NCBI GenBank assembly: GCA_027596075.1
Contig: JADGJC010000020.1
Location: forward strand, 1-64,000
From: Rhizophlyctis rosea
Lineage: Eukaryota; Chytridiomycota; Chytridiomycetes; Rhizophlyctidales; Rhizophlyctidaceae
Direction of reading: 5' to 3'
DNA: 64,000 bases
The position numbers were made by a program, and so were the translations under genes. The notes below the pieces were generated by a model. The model searched no databases and was not told where the DNA came from. It saw nothing but the letters and a program-made list of their open reading frames with translations. Below are positions 1-11,519 of this stretch, piece by piece (position 1 is the first letter of the stretch; every line of letters begins with the position of its first letter).

Positions 1-24
1 CCCCCTCCCCCCCTCCCCCCTTAC

Positions 25-1175
25 CAACACTTGACGCCATCACTGGAAGATGGGCAGTACCCAGACAAATAACCAGTCGAGCAGGAGGAGCTGGTGCTTT
101 GGCACTTGCCGCCAACGCCCGTGCATTTGGAATCTTGCTTGATAGCGGGACTATAGGGAAATGTGAGGTCTACCCGCAGGGTTTTGACTTTCGCTCTGAT
201 TCATTTACCAGCATTTGACATCATCACCAGAAGAAGGGCAATAGCCATCTAAGAACCCAGCAGCACATCCACTCCAGGTGGATTGACACTTTCCAGAGAC
301 AGCAACGCATTTGGAATCCTGAATGTAGCCATTGGGTTTACTGTACAGGGTACGATTGGTCAGATGAGTGAGCGATGGATAGAATCCATAAACTCCATGA
401 ATAGATGCTGATTTTTGGAACGTACCAGCACTTGATCTCATCGCCGCCGCTGGGACATAAACCCGTTGCGTAACCTCCAGTGCAGGCAGTGCCAGTGTTT
501 TGACACTTGCCACCAACATTTAGGCAGGCTGCGTCTTGTGTGATGGTATTGGACGTGCTTTGTGATGAAGGTGAGGTGCAAATGGATTGAGAAGTATCCA
601 ATGCGGCAAGGTAATACCAACTCACCAACACTTGACATTGTCTCCAGAGCTGGGACAATTTCCACTTGCATACCCTCCAGTGCACGTCGAAGAAGTATGT
701 TGACAAACCCCACCGCCCGAGCGGCACTCATAATCTTGCGGGTATCCATTGGAGCAACTGATGTCGGTGATTCCCGCTGTGTAAGTTCCTTCTACCTTGA
801 CCCACAATCCAGTTTTCCCCTTCCTATCATGTGTGAACGGCATTGCCGTGCCGGCAATATCAAACAGTATCCCTTCCATAACGCAGCCCGCCGGCGCCAG
901 GTACCCGTCGGCATCCTCTGTGTACTTCCTTGAGGCTTCACCCGGCTTGAGGAGTTGTTTCGCGATGTAACGTTTGCCCTCGTCAAAGGAGCTGGAGTCA
1001 CTCGAACCCCAGTCAGTGGAGATGAAGAACGCCTGACCGCTTTCGTTTGTGATGTCGCCACACCCGAGCTTCGTGCCGCCGATGAGGGGAATGCTATCAG
1101 GAATGGTCCATTTGCATGTCGTTGCGTGAGCGACAGCAGAGAGGGAAGTGAGCGTGAGATACACGGGGGATCGCA
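25..1175 (-). CDS. Secreted protein with exon-encoded cysteine-rich repeats (partial, runs off left edge)
   Basis: The ATG at 1175 starts a signal peptide (MRSPVYLTLTSLSAVAHA) followed by a roughly 130-residue domain I do not recognise. Next come at least four copies of a cysteine module of the form C..GG.CQ.....C.GGY..G.CPSSGD...KCC. Exons are 626-1175, 426-557, 209-340 and 25-150. All introns are phase 2, and each exon ends in TG, so the last Cys codon of every module is completed by the next exon. Exons 2 and 3 are both 132 nt and exon 4 is 126 nt. A donor (GTAAGG) after exon 4 shows the gene continues off the window. The module resembles the small Cys domain found beside fungal extracellular lysozyme and NlpC/P60 enzymes (family recall). 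No catalytic domain is visible here, so the function is unknown; a wall- or substrate-binding role is inference. Confidence 0.75.
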
Positions 1176-1249
1176 TTTTGTCAATGTTCAATATGGAGGA
1201 TGACAAGATGGTGATCATGCTGGAGTTGGCTGCACCTTCTTGCCCAGAC

Positions 1250-1256
1250 TTATAAG
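1250..1256 (-). promoter_or_regulatory. Possible TATA element of the cysteine-rich repeat gene
   Basis: TTATAAG lies about 75 bases upstream of the ATG at 1175 on the same strand. Position and sequence fit a TATA box, but the motif is short and could be chance. Confidence 0.3.
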
Positions 1257-1315
1257 CAAATGGAAGATACACCTTCAGACTTCCACGATGTGCAGTTTGT
1301 GCAAAAGACCACAAT

Positions 1316-2875
1316 AGTGTCTCTTCGATGGACTCCTTTCCTCCACAATCATATATGCGATTTTGTGTGACGGCCAGATATGAGGAGGAAGCCTCAAATG
1401 CTCCGAAGAGGTCTCCGACCGGGTCGGTGGATATAGGAATGTGTCCTCGACTCTTTGAAGATTCGGAAATGGGATTCTAAGATGGAGGGGGACTGGTCTG
1501 ATGACGGCCTGCAGGATGCATTTTGGACCACAAAGTTGGCGCATAGGGAGGTCGGGACCTGGATTTACAAAAACCTAGTACCCTATGTTGGACTGCGATT
1601 CTTGTTTTGGGCAGCATCCAGTTAGGATGCGATTGCTCGTGAAGATCCTAACTGTTCAGCATCTCCTTGAAGAGATCGTTCACATCTGAGTGCTGTTCGC
1701 AACACTAATCCGTCAAATCGTCATACCCTGAACTTCAATGTTGCTTCATTGATAGTTTGAAATAAGCTTTTTGGCGGAATGGGCATTGTCGGAGCCCACG
1801 GAGGATTTCAACCGAAGCCGCCGCGCGTCCGGTGTGGCGTCCCAACAACTTCGTGCCACGGAATCCGTTCTCTGGCTCCCGACTCCCATCCCCTTTGCCA
1901 TCCCACCTATCTCCGGCTGAAATGGAAATTGAGTTCCGATCTCCGAATGCGAGGGCCTTAGCCTTTTTACGGCCGGACATGCAGGCGCACTCGAACAAGA
2001 GTACGACCAAGCACAAAGGAAGGAAAGCGCCCTGGTGGAGGTACAAATATGTGGGTTTCCCTCATTCATATTGATCATGAATCTGCTGGGTCATGATTTC
2101 ATATGTAACAAGAGTCATATGCATTTTGAGAACGGGCAGATATTGGGATAAATACCCATACGAGAGGTGCTACAAGCTCAATGGCAGTACCGGAATACTA
2201 TTAGAGACAAGCAGGATCATCCGTACCGCTGCTGTCCGCCATTGTACCGAAACGAGAACATCTTACCCCACACATCAGCTTGTCTTCTACTTACTCTCTT
2301 GGTTGGGCAAAAGGCATTATATGATCGCATCGTTTGGTAGAAACAATATATTCTTGAAGTTTTGTGATGACAAAACCTATCCTGTCATAGAGTCTTCGGA
2401 AGTCGTACAACTTGAAGATACGAAAACGAATTGGGACTTTGCACCCTTCTGCAAAATGTCCTTTTGCTTGCCTGGTCTTGCTCTCCATACTTTGTCTCAT
2501 AATCAATGGGTTGCAGTATTAGATAGAATCGTATGATCAATTGACGATGGCTTGTGGTTCTGTATCGTAAATGAGTATGCGTAGTGTAGTTTGGTCAATA
2601 GAGCCCAGTATATACAGCACATGAAATGATAGAGCCCAATCAGTGAGGTAGTATAGTCAATCGAGTTAGTGTAGTTCATGTATTAACACTATCTACTTGC
2701 TAAAATGATTTGTGCCGGACGTCAGGGAGGTAGAGTTCTGCTATCTCTTCGTAGAAAACATAGAGAATGCCCATAAATGCTAGGTCTAATCCAAATGACA
2801 AATATGTCGTCGAATCGGATCCTGATTCGCCAAGTTTCTCCTCCACCTTCTCCTACTGAACTATATAAATATTTA
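1316..2875. other. Gene-poor stretch with weak small reading frames
   Basis: No recognisable gene. A 103-residue minus-strand frame (1735-2046) starts with a hydrophobic segment (LPLCLVVLLFECACM) and could be a small membrane or secreted protein. A 147-residue plus-strand frame (2093-2536) has no features I recognise. Bases 2577-2690 contain loose, irregular repeats of tagt/tcaatagag-like words. I would not call any of these genes without transcript support. Confidence 0.4.
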
Positions 2876-3379
2876 CTACACAGCCCTCCCAGACAAGGTG
2901 CGCTTGATCTGATACATTCCAGAAGACGGCCGGGCAGCTTTTGCGTCAACAGATTGGACCTGCACCGCCGGTTGGAACGTGTTCATTTTCTCGTTCGGAG
3001 GTTGAACTTGAACTTGCACAATGACGGGAGTGGGTTGCACGGGTGACTGAGGACGAGCGGGCGCTGGTGATCTGGGGCGATTGGGCGATTGCGGGCGTTG
3101 AAGAGGAGCTCTGGGGCCTGCGGATGGGTTCCATTGTTTAGCGGGTGCCTCCACTTTGATTTCATCGATGGCGGAGATGCGCTTGTTGGCGAGATTCTGT
3201 TCCTCCACGGTGATTAGATTCCCCTTCAAAGCACTTTCCTTGTACAGCTTCAAACGGTTTTGCTTTTTGATGTTGAGGCGTTTCTTGTTGATGAAGGCGA
3301 TGATGACTATAACGAGGGAGACTGCTAACCCTATGCCAATCATAGCATACATGCCGGTCTTGGTGTCGAGGAAACCCAT
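2876..3379 (-). CDS. Small single-pass membrane protein with proline-rich tail
   Basis: Starting at the ATG at 3379 (MGFLDTKTGMYAMIG), the 167-residue product has a short N-terminus and one transmembrane helix (about residues 9-30, MIGIGLAVSLVIVIIAFI). A lysine-rich stop-transfer stretch follows (NKKRLNIKKQNRLK). The long polar tail contains repeated RPQSP/RPRSP/PARPQSP motifs and a VQVQVQP segment. It is a single exon. An upstream in-frame ATG (3415) would add 12 residues, but beginning at MGF puts the helix close to the N-terminus as in type III membrane proteins. No family recognised. The same RPQSP motif recurs in the tail of the membrane protein at 6704-8301. Confidence 0.65.
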   Translation of the reverse strand: MGFLDTKTGMYAMIGIGLAVSLVIVIIAFINKKRLNIKKQNRLKLYKESALKGNLITVEEQNLANKRISAIDEIKVEAPAKQWNPSAGPRAPLQRPQSPNRPRSPAPARPQSPVQPTPVIVQVQVQPPNEKMNTFQPAVQVQSVDAKAARPSSGMYQIKRTLSGRAV

Positions 3380-4522
3380 TGTTATGGTTTCAATGCAAGT
3401 AGAAGCTATGAGCAATGATCAAGGAAGAAAGAACAGTTTCTTGTTGAATTTCAAGAGACGAAGCTTAACAAGAAGTGCTGCAACCCCCCCGTTCCCTTTC
3501 GTCTATAAGGCAACGCGCTGCCGTGCTGCAATGCTTTTTGAGAATCAGAACAGTGGACTATTCAGTGGAACACCGACGTAGGCGAACCATAGCCATCGTT
3601 GGATTGGCACGTATGGAGCACCGGTCGCACCAATATGGCCTGGAGTGCTGGTGGCCTTGCCAAGCGGCCACAAAGAGTTGGCGACAACGGTGGCATCGGT
3701 ACTAGATTCGGTAGAATCAGGGATAGTATATACTCTACATTGTCTACAAGTACCGGCGCTACATGTACATTGTACATAGGGTCAAGGTCCCAAATTTGAA
3801 AAAGGGCCAAACTCGGAGGTTTGGGTCAGAAAAGCACCGCTTTGTCGTAACTGAGAAGTCCGAAAATTCGCTCGCAAAACATCTCACAGTCGAGAAATCT
3901 TTTACCATAACCAGGATAGCTACAGCTATGCCGGTCCAGACCCCCAGGCCGTTGTCAGAGAATCGGATAATCGTCCGTAGCCCAATTCGCCCAAATTGCA
4001 CCAAAATGCGGTTCGTCATGCTCTTACACTTGATAGTGCAGTGGATTACAGTGGATTGCTGTAAGTTGTTCTCATTATCATCTAGACGAAAAAAATGAAC
4101 TGGGAGTCGGGCCAAATTTTTGAGAAAGCGCAAAATTCACAAGTTTTGTGAAACAATTTAGCGCCTTCAAGTTGAAATTTCGAACGTGGACTACAAGTCA
4201 ATTGTCTTTGTGGCCGCTGGTTGGGACTCTGTGTGACTTTACTACTGGCGGTAATGGACCGTCACTGTGTCAATTCCCTTAGGGAGGCAATCTGACGAAA
4301 TTGAACAAGTCGGTCGGTCTGGACTCGGTCAAAATGGGATCCTGAAAGTCTTGAAGGCAGATGTTGGTCATTGGCTGTGGCTGACGGGAAAGCGAATGTT
4401 TGGTTGCTCTCGTCCAAGTCTCAAACATAAAGTCTTAAGTCCGTTCATCCCTCTTTTCAGCCGAATGTATCGTCGTTAAAAGTCGTGTAGAACACAACAG
4501 ACAACCGCCTCACTGCATAGTT

Positions 4523-5038
4523 ATGGCATTAACTCGCTGCAGCCCTTGGGCCCTCCTGTTTTTCATCATCGCCAGTGCGACCCATGCCTTCGTGGTTGTC
4601 CCTTCCCAATCGGTTGAGACCAATGTGACCGGTGTACATTTAATTGAGCGTCAAGTCCGAGTCACCATGGATGCCTCTGTGCCGACACTCGCCCCAAACC
4701 CTAACCTCCCCACGGTCACAACTACTAAACGCACCACTCAAACATCGACGACGACAACTTCCAGCAGTGCTGCAGTTACCTCAAGTACATCCGCGGGCTC
4801 CACCAACTCTCAGCAACAGCAAAATCAACAAGACTCCGCCTCTTTCGGTTCTTCCTTGGATGAGACATCTTACAGAGCTACTGGTCTCGGAGCCTGCTTC
4901 GGTATCATCGCAGCCACGTCTGTGCTTAGCTTGATTTGGATGATGCACGGTGTTTGGCCTTCTCAGATTAGGGCTGAGGAGTTGAGACTCATGGAGGAGC
5001 AGAGGAAGAAGCGGTTGCTGCCTACTGCCAGGATTTGA
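4523..5038 (+). CDS. Type I single-pass membrane protein with Ser/Thr-rich ectodomain
   Basis: The 171-residue single-exon product begins with a signal peptide (ALLFFIIASATHAF, about residues 10-23). A Ser/Thr-rich, probably O-glycosylated ectodomain follows, with at least one N-glycosylation sequon (NVT). There is a Gln-rich linker and then a transmembrane helix (about residues 121-143, ACFGIIAATSVLSLIWMM). The short cytosolic tail is basic and ends EEQRKKRLLPTARI. The architecture resembles small fungal cell-surface or wall-sensor proteins, but there is no WSC domain or other family signature, so the role is unknown. Confidence 0.65.
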   Translation: MALTRCSPWALLFFIIASATHAFVVVPSQSVETNVTGVHLIERQVRVTMDASVPTLAPNPNLPTVTTTKRTTQTSTTTTSSSAAVTSSTSAGSTNSQQQQNQQDSASFGSSLDETSYRATGLGACFGIIAATSVLSLIWMMHGVWPSQIRAEELRLMEEQRKKRLLPTARI

Positions 5039-6703
5039 GGCGGATTTCTTTGGCTTGTTTAGGGTGGAATTTTTGTTATCATAGTTTCCAGATTGTATAT
5101 GTACTATGTAGCTTTAATACGTATTGCATCGTACGGATGAGATATGATGTATCATTTTCCAACGTTAGACAATGATTCCCTTCCTAGACCGATGGAAGCT
5201 GCTTGTTGTTTGTGACGCCGCCAAATTATTAGGAATGAGACAACTCCAACTTCGTCTCGGACATCATACTATGATTACGCTAGTCACTTTCTTCAAAACT
5301 ATCAATCAAAATAACTGATCTATTCAGTAAGGTTCATTCCGATTACAGATGGAAAGACTTTTACTCTTCAATCATCATCTCCTCGTCAACAAAGTCCGAC
5401 CCCGCATCACCATAACCCACTCCCGATAGTCTTCCCCACCATCGTCCCTATTACCATACTCGTCACCTCCTTCCCCAAATCATTTCATCCTCATACACAC
5501 CGTTCTCACCATTAGCCGCGACATATGTCTCCTCTTCATCTGCCACTACTCCCCCCTTTCATATGCTTCACCATCCTTCAAATACTCCTGCCTTTGGTAG
5601 CCTGCCACTTCTCCCACCCATTCGTGATGCTCTTGCTGAAACCCTCCTCCCCTTACTTAAAGAGTACTCATCATTACGCCAATGATTTACAGGGGCAAAT
5701 AGTTCTCAGCGCTCATTCAGATGTTACCTTCGGCACTGATCTTGCGTCCTGAGGTAGACTGGTTTATCTTACGTTCCTTGGCCGGTCAGCACCCTTTGGA
5801 AGTCCAGCGATATCAGCTATCGTGAATGGATCAAAATGTCAAATCCTTGGATTCCTTAGTGAGCCGTTGAGCACCGTTACACAGGATGGACCGGGTTAGC
5901 TGCGTTAGCCATCACCACAAAGGCCAATCTGAGACGTGAGACACCGTTCTAGGCCCTCTCACTGCTCTCAGCTCTCGGTTCCTGGCAAATCCGTCAGCTC
6001 AGCTTGCTAAGTTACTTTCGTTCATTCCATGGTTCCATTCGGTCACTTTTCTTTGGTGACATATCACGAAGTTCGGTTTTGATCAAAAAGACTACCACAA
6101 ACACGTTAATTTTTTTTTTGCATCGGCTGAATCACTCACCTGCCAAGCTCCGTGATTTGGGGTATTGAGCACCTTGGAACATAGAACGGTGATGCCAACA
6201 TCAGCAGTTAGCAAAAATATTTTGCGTCTATATTTCTTGGTATAGAGAAAGAACCAGACCAGTGTCTCGGAAACATGCTACTGCCGCATCGGCCGCGTTG
6301 TATTCTCACTCCAGGTTGTATTCTCACTCCGCATGAAAATTCTGAACAAAATTTGTTGTGATATGTGTCCAAATATTCACATCTAATCCGTCAACCAAAG
6401 AAACTCGTTCAAGCCATGCCCAGTATGCCCCAAAATCCGCAGCTGACCTGCCAGTTTTTGCACAGGTTTTAGTCAAAGACCCACTAAACTTCGCCCTTAC
6501 GGCTGTGCCGTTAACCGCGCATAAAGTTGCGATGCGAGCTTTGGCAATCTGACTGACTATGGACATGGGACTGCTTACTTCATATCATTTCTCTCTCAGG
6601 GGACCTCTGGCAGCTCATTTCTCACAAATTGTTTTATTTTAGCAAAAGAAACGCATTGATAATTCAAAAAACAAACATCGCTGGCTAATTGTTACATCAC
6701 TAT
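5039..6703. other. Gene-free interval
   Basis: No convincing coding sequence on either strand; the short frames at 5525-5752 and 6324-6566 have no protein-like features. It presumably holds the 3' ends of the convergent genes on each side. The only structure noticed is a 16-base direct repeat (6297-6330) and a T-rich run near 6111. Confidence 0.5.
6297..6330. repeat. Short tandem direct repeat (2 x 16 bp)
   Basis: gttgtattctcactcc occurs exactly twice, at 6297-6312 and 6315-6330, separated by two bases. It is probably a simple replication-slippage duplication. Confidence 0.8.
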
Positions 6704-8301
6704 CTACGCAATTTGATAAACTGACATTTCCTGGTGCATTTGATGTTGAGGCGGTGGCTGCAGCACGGGAGATTGCGGCCTTTGCGGAGGGGATTGCGGC
6801 CGTTGTGGAGGAGATTGCGGGGTCGCAGACAACAAACGCTGTTGCTCCGGGGGTTGTTGAACAGCCGGCTGTTGGACGTACGGCTTCTGTTGGAGCAATT
6901 GCTGCTGTTGGAATTGTTGTTCTTCCAGAATCTTGCTCTCCCTGACAGCCTCCTTTCTCAACTCCTTCGTCTGGTCCCGCGTCGCTCTGGTCAGCTCAGT
7001 CTTGTATGCAGCTGCGTGAAATGCAAGTTAGATATCATAAAATGTTAACCCAAAAACGTCATCCATACCATTGATTTCATGGAAGCTCTTCCAGATTGGC
7101 ATGAGCTTGTCCCTGGGACCCTTGATTTGGAACGCTTCGTTGCCCACGCCGGAGACAAAGAACTGCAGGACGGTCGGGCGCTTCATGTGAAACATCATTG
7201 ACAGAAGGATGAAAATGGCGAAGATGGCCAGGAAAGCGATCTTGATGTCAGAATTCTTGGCAACCCAGACCGACGCCGCATTGGAGGTACTGTCGATGGT
7301 GTAGGGGAAGAACTGGAAGTACAAGTATAAAATGAGCGCAACCAGCGCAACAAGGAAGCAAACCGCTGAGTGAACGAGTTTCCGTTTGCCGAGACCGAGA
7401 TGGACACCGCTGACGTCTACCCAGAATGCCTGGACGTACTCGTTATCCTGAATTTGGACGGGATATGAGTCAATCAAGTTCCATCTAAGAACCCTCAAAG
7501 GCCTCAAAAGATGATTAAGATACTCACAAACCATCCAAAAAGACTCAGCGGAATGCCCCACAGCTCGACGAAATTGCGCTTTTTGGCAATGATACGATAG
7601 TTGGTCAACATGACCTGCTGAACGTGATCGTTTTTGAAACCCTGAGAGGGAGTGTTGCTCAGAATGGTGACTCCATCTTATTAAGGAAAAGAGCTTACCG
7701 CGCAAAGTCTAACAGCAGGATTGTTGTTCTCCACTATGACCTCACCGGGAAGCAAGTTCCATTCCTCGTCTAGTTGGACCATCTTGCAGGGTTCTTCAAA
7801 ATGAACGTGTTGGCAAAGGCTGAAATGATGAGTTTAGCAGAAACTTCCGCGACGGTAAGCTGCTTTTAAGGAGATTATTCTGCTGATACCACAACCATAA
7901 ATTGGTGATTCTGTCGCTCTGGGCTACTTCACAAGTAGTTGAGCTGGAGTCAGGAGTGTGGTCTGTGGCGCCTCCGGAGGGCGGACGGCCGTTGGCGCTG
8001 GCGTTGGATCTGGATCAACGTACCAGGGCACTACCGGCGGTATCGGATGTCTTATGTACAGCACACCACGATTTACCTTCATTTGGTTCAGCTTGGAGGT
8101 TGCTGTCGTGTAAGACTCGTTGAGCGAAGGTCCGCCAGGCCATAACATCAAAAAGCGGATCCTTGCTGGGTCTCCGGCTACAATCACATTCAAACGTCCA
8201 CATAGATTTCAGGGCCTAGACCTTCATCCTTTCACATTCCGGGTCCTTGCGCGGATGGGGAAAATGTCTCCGTGGTACAGGAGACCATCGAGTAGGGCCA
8301 T
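6704..8301 (-). CDS. Two-pass membrane protein with PH/GRAM-like segments and Gln/Pro-rich tail
   Basis: Six exons join in frame: 8236-8301, 8077-8161, 7699-7793, 7528-7641, 7069-7447 and 6704-7011. Together they total 1047 nt, or 348 residues plus stop. Residues about 55-120 (LLPGE....VMLTNYRIIAKK...ELWGIPLSLFG) look like a PH/GRAM-type fold. Two transmembrane helices follow (LVHSAVCFLVALVALILYLY and IKIAFLAIFAIFILLSMMF). A second short PH-like stretch comes next (VLQFFVSGVGNEAFQIKGPRDKLMPIWKSF is the region; key words FFVSG and FQIKGP). The tail is charged, Gln-rich and proline-rich with SPPQRPQSP repeats, ending VYQIA. Exons 1-2 and the roughly 280-base second intron are the least certain part. 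No named family recognised. The start lies 219 bases from the divergent gene at 8520. Confidence 0.65.
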
Positions 8302-8519
8302 TGCCAACTCCAATGTCAACTGATTATAGAAGAGTCTATCCTACAATCATGGACAGGTTGGTCTCACTCCAACAGCGGGAACGGCAGTCAAAAAACTACG
8401 CGGTTTGCTCTTGCAGTTGCGGGTGCTCAAGACTCATCACTTATAAGCGGGAGGTGCAGACTTCTCCAAAAGTCCTCGGCGGAAGCGTTGCGAGTACCAG
8501 GATAGTCGTCGGAACGAAA

Positions 8520-10896
8520 ATGAATTCTTACCCGCCAGCTCACAATGCTGGGCCACAGCCCATCACCATGCTCTACATCCTGTGCGAGACGAAAATGAAA
8601 GCGTCCACCAAAGTCCAGCGCCCCATCAGCTGCTACTACCTCCTACCACGCGCGAGCTTAGCAGCACTCCGACTCACCATTGAGGCCATTGAATACATGG
8701 TACATACACCTATTCCAGAAATCCGGCGGCTGGCCGCGGATCCAGGACAAGGTGATTTCGTCGAGCGATTGCGCAAGGTGAAGAACTTTGTGTCGGACAA
8801 CATCGACTTCGGTGGTACCTCAGGCGTAACATATGATATTCTGGCTGTTGAATGGATGGATCAGCTTCCGCCCCTTGCGGGGAATCAACCGCCCGGTAGA
8901 GGAGACGATGAGGAGTTGTTGATTCGGTTGGCGGGCTTTCCTCTGCAATGGAAGTCACATGTAACTTCACCAAATTACATTGGATACGGTTATGGTTCAG
9001 CGGCTCGTCCATGTATGTAGAGTGCTTTCGTCACCTTTCAAATTAATTATTATGTATTGACAAACACTTCAAGCACCACAGCAAGGGTATGCCAAAGGCG
9101 GAAATGTGGGAAGCTATCTGCCTTCGCCAACAACTCATGCCAATCCAGTCAGGCCTCCTCCATCCTCGTCGACGCAGTCGCCTACACAGCAAGCTACTGA
9201 CAATCAAAGGCGCCTATCGCAACCTAACGTACGACCTAGTCGACCGGCCTCAACCGCCTCAAACATCTCAGTCCCCGCTGCAGTTGAGTCCACCCGTCCG
9301 GCTCCCATTCGCCTCGCAACCCGTCCACCTGTCGCCAATGGAGCACAAGCAGGACTCAACGGAAGTGTCCGACCGCCTATTCAACAGTCACGCGCTACGC
9401 ATGCTAACCAACCGGCGCATCATTCCACATCTCAAATCGCCGTCCGTCCACCTGTCGGAAAGGGAGTCCCTAAACCCCACCCACCATCGCCACCTGCTTC
9501 TTCGAGCGTGCGTCTTCCTCTTCACCCGTCGAATCATATCAAGCCTACTGATGCAGCAGCTCGGCAAGTGAGAACAGATCCAACCACCGGAACCGTTGCT
9601 CCAGCACATGCTGCACAGTTTCCCACTTCTATGGCTGCGATGGCTCCCAGACACCGCCCATCAACTCCCCAATCGCTTCAGGCTGGCAAAGCCCAATCCA
9701 CTTTGACAAGCAGCCTACCTCTCAGTAGCGGAGTTGCGAGAACAAACATAAACAATTGGCCTCCCACGTCAGCAACAACAAATGTCGTAATCGCACGAAA
9801 CGGTCCCGGCACGAAACCCACAGGCAGCACCAAACCTCCAGCCGTCCCCTCATCCTCAAACAATCCCGAAGTAACGAAACCGGAACCGAAGAAGCCCAAT
9901 GCCGCCCCGGGAGCTGCCAAACCGACCAACAACAACGCCAAAATGGCCGGAGTGGCAGCAATTGGAGGAGCGGTGGGACTTGCGGCTGGAGTGGGAATCA
10001 TGGCGGCAGTCGCACCTCATTTGGCGACGGGTGGAGCAGCGGCTTCTGGGGTTGGCGGAGTGGGGACAATTGGGGCTGGTGGGGTTGCAAGTTTGGCAGG
10101 TGGAGTGTTGGGTGGTCATGGGAATGGGCATGGTGAACATGGCCATCATGATCATGGGCATGGTGGACATGGAGGACATGGTCACGGTGATCATGGACAC
10201 GGAGGACATGGGCATGATGGGCAAGGGCATGGAGGACATGATCACAGTGGTCATGGACATGCACAGCACGGACATGATGGGCACGCCCACGGGGAGCTCG
10301 GGCACGATGGGCACGGGCATGTAGGGCATGGAGAACATGGGCATGATGGGTATGGAAATGAACATGGCCCTTCAGAGCAGGGAGGACACGGTGAACAACA
10401 TAGCCAGATGGAGCACGGCATTCAAGCTGGGCATAACGACCATGGCGATCTCAATCACAGCACACAACAACATGATAGGCATGACGATGCTGAACATCTT
10501 GAGCCCGGGACGCACGAAGAACACGGTGGACCAGCAACCCACCCAGAGGCGGACCACGAAATTGGACATCTTTCGGTTGCTATGGAATATGGCGTCACTT
10601 GGGGAGGTGAAAATCACAACCATTCGGACGCAGTTGTACAGGCTGAGGGCGGATATGGGGGGGAATACAGTCATGATGGATTCGGTGATGGTGATGGCGC
10701 GGGGTATGAAGTTCAGGGCAGTGTAGAGTTTGGCGATGCCGGGAATGGTGATGTTGAGTATGGTTTTGATGCAGGATATGGAGGTCAGGATGATGGGAGT
10801 TATGGAAATCAGGGCTTTGGAGAATATGACGAAGCTGGTCATGGTGGGCAGGAAGGTGGGGAGTATGATGGGTATGGAGCGGAGGGTGGGGAGTAG
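8520..10896 (+). CDS. Histidine/glycine-rich low-complexity protein with possible stop readthrough
   Basis: Two exons (8520-9012, 9074-10896) are joined by a phase-1 intron with a GTATGT donor; 771 residues. Residues 1-165 form a globular-looking region I do not recognise (ATG at 8520, MNSYPPAHNAGPQ). About 300 residues of Pro/Ser/Thr-rich linker follow, then a Gly/Ala hydrophobic stretch (AIGGAVGLAAGVGIMAAV). A striking HGHGGHG-type repeat of roughly 100 residues comes next, then an acidic GY/GE/GD-rich C-terminus. The frame stops at TAG (10894-10896) but stays open for another 61 codons of the same composition, to TGA at 11080-11082. The His/Gly block could bind divalent metals; that is inference. 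Long antisense frames across this gene are composition artefacts. Confidence 0.7.
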
Positions 10897-11082
10897 GATG
10901 GGGTAGCACACGACGGGGGGGAGGACAATGGATATGCGGAAGAGGGTGGAGAGTACGAAGGGTGTGGGGAAGGTGGAGAAGGTTATGGTGGAGGGTATGA
11001 GGACCAGGACTTCCAAACGGACGACTACGATCAAGGCAATGACTATGATTATGGGGGGGATGATGGCGATGACGATGAATGA
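10897..11082 (+). other. In-frame coding-like extension beyond the UAG stop
   Basis: Directly after the TAG, 61 sense codons in the same frame encode more Gly/Glu/Asp/Tyr-rich sequence (motifs EEGGEYEG, GYEDQDF, DYDYGGDDGDDDE) and end at TGA 11080-11082. Composition and motif spacing continue those upstream, so this was recently, or still is, part of the protein. The TAG sits where the local repeat pattern GEYDG would put a Tyr codon (TAT/TAC). Confidence 0.6.
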
Positions 11083-11519
11083 TAAAAACGATTGAGAATA
11101 AGTTTGAGAACTTGGTGGTTGGGGAGCAATCACCGTAGCAAAGGCATTACTATCTGTAACATAAAAATTGTCAAAATGATTTTGTTATTTAACGATTTTG
11201 CAATAAATGCAAGCACCCACGAGTGCGTAATTAGGTCCCCAAGAGTAGGCGATAAAATTGCTTGATCTGCCAAACATTTCAGCCTGCGTTTCTGATACTA
11301 TTGATTGAACAAAATTCTCCTATTCAAGATGAGGATCTTCACAAAGTACATATGCACACAAACAATGACTATAAACATGGCTACGTAGTCACGGACGCCG
11401 CCAATGGAGCTACAAAAGAACATCTACATAAGAAAGCAAACCTGACACAAAGACATATACAACCCCACCCCAACACCGTCCTGAATCGTATAGCACTCTT
11501 CAGGATCCTCACAACTTCC

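Noticed and set aside
25..640. Repeats that appear to end in KCW
   Set aside because: The Trp is the first base of the intron donor read as coding; splicing gives KCC at every boundary.
10372..11133. 253-codon minus-strand frame rich in Ile/Leu/Ser
   Set aside because: It is the mirror image of the Gly/Asp/Glu/His codons of the sense gene; no start context or domain.
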